Of a DNA stretch of 8,217 nucleotides, positions 4,980 to 8,217 are shown piece after piece. The stretch is from assembly GCA_964520045.1 (NCBI GenBank), contig CAZFMJ010000100.1, forward strand, positions 1 through 8,217. Direction: 5' to 3'. Both the position numbers and the translations under genes were made by a program. How positions within the stretch are numbered: the stretch's first letter is position 1; each line of letters opens with the position of its first letter. Below the pieces are notes generated by a model. It was not told where the DNA came from, ran no database searches, and worked only from the letters and a program-made list of their open reading frames with translations. The DNA comes from CAZFMJ01 sp964520045. GTDB lineage: Bacteria > Elusimicrobiota > Elusimicrobia > Elusimicrobiales > CAZFMJ01.

Positions 4980-7900
4980 ATGAGCACGCGGACATCAGGC
5001 AACCCAGCAACCCAGTCACCCAGCGGCCCAGCAGCCCAGTTCCCCAGAAATCCAGTCACCCGGAAACCTCTCCATCTTCCTTCAGCCCTCAGCCTTCAGT
5101 CTTCAGCCTATTCTCTCACCGTCTCTCTTCTGCTGTCTACTGTCTTCTGTCTTCTGACTTCTGTATTCTGTCCCCCGATATACTCCGCCGACATCGGGTA
5201 TGAACTCGGCACCGCCGACGATATCACTGCTCAAGGGGTAGAAGGCACTTCCGCCGATCCTGACGCTCACTTTTGGGGCCTGACATTCGTAGGCACCACA
5301 ACCGTAGGAAACCAGCCTCTTCTGTCGGTCAGCTCAGCCAGCCTTTTCGTCCAGAAATACCTTGAAGTGACGGACCGCGTTTACTTCTGGAGCGGATTGA
5401 GAGCTTCAAGCGGAACATTCACCGCGACAGGCAATAACCAGTTCAGCATAGAAACCGCGTCGGGAATTTATATCAATGCCGGAAACATTTACGTCAAGGC
5501 AGGAGGCTATTTTGTCGGAGACGGGTCAAAATTAACAGGGATATCGGCAAATCCTTCTCTTCCTTATGCAAGCGTGCAGTATAACAACTCCGGTTCTTTC
5601 GGCGGGGAATCGGCTTTTCAATATGACTCCGCGAACAACAGTCTTGGAATCGGGGCGGGCCCCATTGCCAATCTGCATGTAGCCGGCGCTGAAAACAGAC
5701 CGGTACTTATCGCCAGCCACTCTGCCGGAGGATACGGAATGTATGTGTCTTCTTACGGCAATACGGGAATAGGAACAAGCGCTCCGCTTTACAAACTGCA
5801 TGTCTCTTCCGGCGCGGGCGAAATGGGCACGGTTTTCGCCGTTTCGACAGGCTCAACGGTAATGTTTGAAGTCAAAGGCACGGGCGAAGCAACCGCCACA
5901 AGGCTTAAACTCACAGGCGGAGGAGCCAGCAGGATAGCCAATACAACGGGCGACATAAGCATAGAGCCTGCGGGCAGTAATCTGACTGTGACAAAAAACC
6001 TGAATATGGACGGTAATGACATATTCAGCGTCGACAATATCACCGCTTCCAGCGGAACCTTCACGAACACGGGCGCGCAATACAGCGTAGAGACCTCTTC
6101 AGGCATAAATGTCAAAGCCGGCAATATCTATGTCGCCGCGGGCGGATTTTTTGTAGGCAACGGCTCTAAACTTACCGGCATACCGGGCGACAATCTGGGC
6201 AATCATGTCGCCACTACGACATTGAACATGTCCAATTACAACATAATACGGGTTTCGACAATGGCCATGAGCGGGTCTTTGACCTTAAACGGCTCAACGC
6301 TTACCGTTACCGGCAAAGATCCGTCGACAGGCTACAGCTTGTCTTTAAGCTCAGGCATTACAATGGCCGCGGGCACGGTCAATGCGGGGCTGTTTCAGGG
6401 AAGCGGAAGGAATCTAACCAATTTAAATGCCGGGAACGTCAATGCGGGACTGCTCAGCGCGACTTACGGCGGAACGGGCGCTAATTTATCCGGCACCACC
6501 AACGGCGATATCGCTTATTTTTCCGGCGCGGGCGTTATGGCTCAGTTTGATTCGGCGGCGGGCGATATAGGAAAACTGCTCACAAGCGGAGGCGCAGGTA
6601 TACCCACATGGACTACGGCGACTAACGCTAATACCGCAAGCGCCGTAGTCAAACGCGACGCGACAGGCGCTTTTGCCGCGGGCTCGATAACAGCTTCAAG
6701 CGGAACTTTTACAATAACCGGCAATACCCAGTACAGCATAGAAGCTTCGTCAGGCATTATCGCAAATGCGGGTATAATAAAAGCCCCGTTTTTTGTCGGC
6801 GATGGACGAGGTTTGTCAAATGTAAGCGCCACAGCCGTCCCCGCTGGTCCGGATAAAAGCGTGCAGTATAACAGCGCAGCCATAATGAGCGGAGAATCAG
6901 CTTTTCAATATGATCCTACGAATAACAGTCTTGGAATAGGCGCGGGCCCCATTGCTAATTTACATGTAACGGGAACAGAAGCCCGCCCTCTTCTCATCGC
7001 CAGCCATACCACGGGAGGATACGGATTATATGTGTCGTCTTATGGAAACGTCGGCATAGGGACAATTACCCCGGAGGCACCTCTTCAAGTTGGGAATATC
7101 GGCTCTTCTAACATCATATTTAATCAGGACACAAACTCAACGACTGATTTTCGCTGGGGCACAGATCCAAGAATTAGACTTATTACAAATGTTGCGGTTG
7201 GTTTTGGTGCGAATTATGTGGATGGTAATAATGGAGCCGGTATTCGTTTAGGGATATCCCCAAACTTTAGTTATATTGTCGGCGGAACTAATTTGCTTTT
7301 GAATCCGGTTGACGGCAACGTCGGCGTAGGAGGTGTAAGTCCTGTATCAAAACTTCATGTCCTCGGTTCCGGCAACCAGCCCCTTCTTATCGCCAGCCAT
7401 ACAACGGGAGGATACGGATTAACGGTATCGTCTTTTGCCAACGTGGGTATTGGCACTTCTGCGCCTCAATACCGCCTGCATGTTTCCAGCGCGATATATG
7501 CGGGCGACGACATAATCTCAGCAGGCGTTTTCAGGGGAAACGGGTCCGGTCTTACCGGAGTTACCGGCGGAAGCGCGGATAATCTCGGCAATCATGTGGC
7601 CACCACAACCCTGAACATGAATCTCAAAAATATCATCAATGTTTCAACAATGGCAATGACCGGCTCTTTGACATTAAACGGTTCAAGTTTAACTATAACG
7701 GGCGGAATAGCCATATCAACGGGCGGAGCCATAACGACAACCGGCAAAGGACTTGGAGCCGTTATCGGCACCGCGCGCGGATTCGGGGCTGTTGATTTGC
7801 AGACCTTCAGGACAGGCGTCAGCTCTGTCGCAGCCGGACCGTTCTCAGTTATAAGCGGGGGATCAGACAACAGCACTATCTCCGCTTATACTACGGTCAG

Positions 7901-8217
7901 CGGAGGATACAACAACACGGCAGGCAACTATTATTCGGCAGTAGGCGGAGGACGGTTTAATACCGCTAGCGGTCAGGATAACACGATAGGCGGAGGATAT
8001 GGAAACAGAACACACCCCAATTATAACTATGCCACGATAGGAGGCGGACAGGGCAATGTGATGAACAGCGGTTTTTATGCCGTAATCGCAGGAGGGCTGT
8101 TGAATGTAGGCCAGGCTGATTCTTCAGCGATAGGCGGAGGACGGGAGAACAGGACGGAAGGCATATACTCGGCGGTTTTAGGAGGATATGGAAACGTGGC
8201 AATGGGTCAGTACTCCG
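4980..8217 (+). CDS. Giant modular surface fibre/adhesin, 3' end outside window
   Basis: An open frame of 1079 codons runs into the right edge with no stop. The ATG is the first start after an in-frame TAA at 4926. A long basic n-region, a hydrophobic core (about 45-64) and IYSA before D71 look like a signal peptide cleaved after A70, so the protein should leave the cytoplasm. The mature part is Gly/Ser/Thr/Asn/Ala-rich and built of repeats: (A) SSGTFT...FFVGNGSKLTGI, three good copies; (B) SVQYN...GESAFQYD...LHV...LIASH..GGYG...GIGT, two full copies and one partial; (C) DNLGNHVATTTLNM...STMAMSGSLTLNGS, two copies; (D) from residue 955, about eight ~15-residue repeats of the type I/V-x-GG-x-x-N, as in YadA-like head beta-rolls. 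Parts A-C resemble phage tail-fibre and Elusimicrobia-type surface proteins. Cysteine occurs only in the signal peptide. Likely role: surface fibre or adhesin. The anchor or chaperone end (membrane anchor or S74 domain) is not visible. Confidence 0.85.
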   Translation, partial: MSTRTSGNPATQSPSGPAAQFPRNPVTRKPLHLPSALSLQSSAYSLTVSLLLSTVFCLLTSVFCPPIYSADIGYELGTADDITAQGVEGTSADPDAHFWGLTFVGTTTVGNQPLLSVSSASLFVQKYLEVTDRVYFWSGLRASSGTFTATGNNQFSIETASGIYINAGNIYVKAGGYFVGDGSKLTGISANPSLPYASVQYNNSGSFGGESAFQYDSANNSLGIGAGPIANLHVAGAENRPVLIASHSAGGYGMYVSSYGNTGIGTSAPLYKLHVSSGAGEMGTVFAVSTGSTVMFEVKGTGEATATRLKLTGGGASRIANTTGDISIEPAGSNLTVTKNLNMDGNDIFSVDNITASSGTFTNTGAQYSVETSSGINVKAGNIYVAAGGFFVGNGSKLTGIPGDNLGNHVATTTLNMSNYNIIRVSTMAMSGSLTLNGSTLTVTGKDPSTGYSLSLSSGITMAAGTVNAGLFQGSGRNLTNLNAGNVNAGLLSATYGGTGANLSGTTNGDIAYFSGAGVMAQFDSAAGDIGKLLTSGGAGIPTWTTATNANTASAVVKRDATGAFAAGSITASSGTFTITGNTQYSIEASSGIIANAGIIKAPFFVGDGRGLSNVSATAVPAGPDKSVQYNSAAIMSGESAFQYDPTNNSLGIGAGPIANLHVTGTEARPLLIASHTTGGYGLYVSSYGNVGIGTITPEAPLQVGNIGSSNIIFNQDTNSTTDFRWGTDPRIRLITNVAVGFGANYVDGNNGAGIRLGISPNFSYIVGGTNLLLNPVDGNVGVGGVSPVSKLHVLGSGNQPLLIASHTTGGYGLTVSSFANVGIGTSAPQYRLHVSSAIYAGDDIISAGVFRGNGSGLTGVTGGSADNLGNHVATTTLNMNLKNIINVSTMAMTGSLTLNGSSLTITGGIAISTGGAITTTGKGLGAVIGTARGFGAVDLQTFRTGVSSVAAGPFSVISGGSDNSTISAYTTVSGGYNNTAGNYYSAVGGGRFNTASGQDNTIGGGYGNRTHPNYNYATIGGGQGNVMNSGFYAVIAGGLLNVGQADSSAIGGGRENRTEGIYSAVLGGYGNVAMGQYS
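5001..5064. repeat. Eight degenerate octamers, consensus NNCCCAGY
   Basis: Contiguous units: AACCCAGC, AACCCAGT, CACCCAGC, GGCCCAGC, AGCCCAGT, TCCCCAGA, AATCCAGT, CACCCGGA. They lie in codons 8-29 of the adhesin and encode a Pro/Ser/Gln-rich n-region before the hydrophobic core. Three units equal eight codons, so gain or loss of a single unit shifts the frame. Confidence 0.9.
5081..5108. repeat. Four heptamers of the TTCAGCC type
   Basis: Contiguous units: TTCAGCC, CTCAGCC, TTCAGTC, TTCAGCC. They encode SALSLQSSA of the adhesin leader and link the octamer array to the CTGTCTT array, with irregular pyrimidine-rich DNA between (5109-5132). Confidence 0.8.
5133..5174. repeat. Six heptamers, consensus CTGTCTT, encoding the signal-peptide core
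   Basis: Contiguous units: CTGTCTA, CTGTCTT, CTGTCTT, CTGACTT, CTGTATT, CTGTCCC. Read in the adhesin frame from codon 52 they give LSTVFCLLTSVFCP, the hydrophobic core of the signal peptide. Two neighbouring units (5140-5153) are identical. Confidence 0.9.
5403..5543 (+). repeat. Adhesin module A, copy 1
   Basis: 47 residues from ASSGTFTATG to SKLTGI. Related copies in the same frame lie at 6045-6182 and 6693-6824. A shortened relative (FRGNGSGLTGV) lies near 7530-7563. Phage tail-fibre-like proteins often carry such FxGxGSxLTG segments. Confidence 0.75.
5571..5810 (+). repeat. Adhesin module B, copy 1
   Basis: 80 residues from SVQYN to LHVSS. Copy 2 lies at 6858-7091, with about 53 of the first 69 residues identical by eye. 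The DNA also shares long near-identical stretches, such as the GGGCCCCATTGC region, 1287 bp apart. Copy 3 is partial (7314-7490). Confidence 0.8.
6045..6182 (+). repeat. Adhesin module A, copy 2
   Basis: 46 residues from ASSGTFTNTG to SKLTGI, directly followed by PG and module C copy 1. It differs from copy 1 mainly in the middle. Confidence 0.75.
6189..6314 (+). repeat. Adhesin module C, copy 1
   Basis: 42 residues beginning DNLGNHVATTTLNM and ending TLTVTG. The second copy at 7578-7703 is nearly the same, with changes clustered at residues 15-21 of the module. The ATTTLNM...I...STMAMSGSLTL form recalls repeated segments of large surface proteins in Elusimicrobia-like genomes (from memory, unverified). 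Confidence 0.75.
6693..6824 (+). repeat. Adhesin module A, copy 3
   Basis: 44 residues from ASSGTFTITG to GRGLSNV. The end is diverged (GRGLSNV where others have GSKLTGI). It precedes module B copy 2, in the same A-then-B order as copies 1. Confidence 0.7.
6858..7091 (+). repeat. Adhesin module B, copy 2
   Basis: 78 residues from SVQYN to LQV. It matches copy 1 closely up to GIGT, then diverges into a segment of different composition. Confidence 0.8.
7314..7490 (+). repeat. Adhesin module B, partial copy 3
   Basis: 59 residues from GNVGVGGVSP to LHVSS. It retains LLIASHTTGGYGL and VGIGTSAPQYRLHVSS but lacks the SVQYN...FQYD half. The DNA around 7391-7420 is nearly identical to copy 2. Confidence 0.75.
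7578..7703 (+). repeat. Adhesin module C, copy 2
   Basis: 42 residues, DNLGNHVATTTLNM to SLTITG. It lies 1389 bp from copy 1 in the same frame. Confidence 0.75.
7842..8217 (+). repeat. YadA-head-like ~15-residue repeats, running off the window
   Basis: About eight repeats with cores VISGGSDN, TVSGGYNN, AVGGGRFN, TIGGGYGN, TIGGGQGN, VIAGGLLN, AIGGGREN and AVLGGYGN. Spacing is 15-17 residues, usually with a Tyr/Ser or Tyr/Ala end. The pattern matches left-handed parallel beta-roll heads of trimeric autotransporter adhesins (YadA/Hep_Hag type), which form trimers. Confidence 0.8.

Noticed and set aside
5001..5174. CRISPR array
   Set aside because: Units are 7-8 bp, contiguous and degenerate, without spacers, so they do not match CRISPR repeat-spacer structure.
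4886..5203. Plus-strand frame of 105 codons overlapping the adhesin start
   Set aside because: It is a shadow of the same repeats in another frame and ends soon after the arrays. The 4980 frame continues for more than 1000 codons. Kept only as a possible partner in frame switching.
5532..8202. Several minus-strand open frames (60-113 codons) opposite the adhesin
   Set aside because: They are antisense shadows of a Gly/Ser/Thr-rich repeat gene. They recur wherever the modules recur, and no starts with an SD were noticed.

Overview
The window looks like a chromosomal segment of a Gram-negative bacterium with lipopolysaccharide (LPS). It holds two divergent blocks. The glycosyltransferase set, the very long repeat-built surface protein and the degenerate 7-8 bp micro-repeats at gene ends all resemble what I know from uncultured candidate-phylum genomes of the Elusimicrobiota/Omnitrophota type. 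That assignment rests on style, not on a marker gene, so treat it as weak.

Left block (about 1-4618, minus strand). Four overlapping genes form one transcription unit reading right to left: a heptosyltransferase-type GT9 protein with one and a half copies of the fold (3002-4618), two GT4 glycosyltransferases (1945-3021 and 837-1976), and a WaaE/KdtX-like GT2 glycosyltransferase (44-853). Successive genes overlap by 20, 32 and 17 bp. A fifth gene may begin at the left edge (GTG at 6-4). Together they would assemble part of an LPS/LOS core or similar glycan on the inner leaflet of the cytoplasmic membrane. An extended -10 promoter lies only 11 bp upstream of the first ATG.

Middle (4619-4979). 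This 361-bp divergent intergenic region has no convincing gene. It holds the operon promoter, two inverted arrays of degenerate heptamers (4651-4685 and 4887-4921), a perfect 8-bp-stem REP-like palindrome between them (4824-4848), and a small palindrome with a -10-like hexamer just before the next gene.

Right block (4980 to the window end, plus strand). One reading frame of 1079 codons runs off the right edge without a stop. It encodes an exported, modular, Gly/Ser/Thr/Asn-rich fibre or adhesin: a signal peptide, repeated modules like those of phage tail fibres, and YadA-head-like repeats of about 15 residues at the right edge. Its first ~65 codons are largely made of tandem degenerate octamers and heptamers, so its signal peptide appears to have been written by micro-repeat DNA.

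The most unusual theme is that degenerate 7-8 bp micro-repeats sit at gene ends and in the promoter region: the tail of the GT2 gene, the tail of the GT9 gene next to the following start codon, the shared promoter region, and the signal-peptide region of the adhesin.
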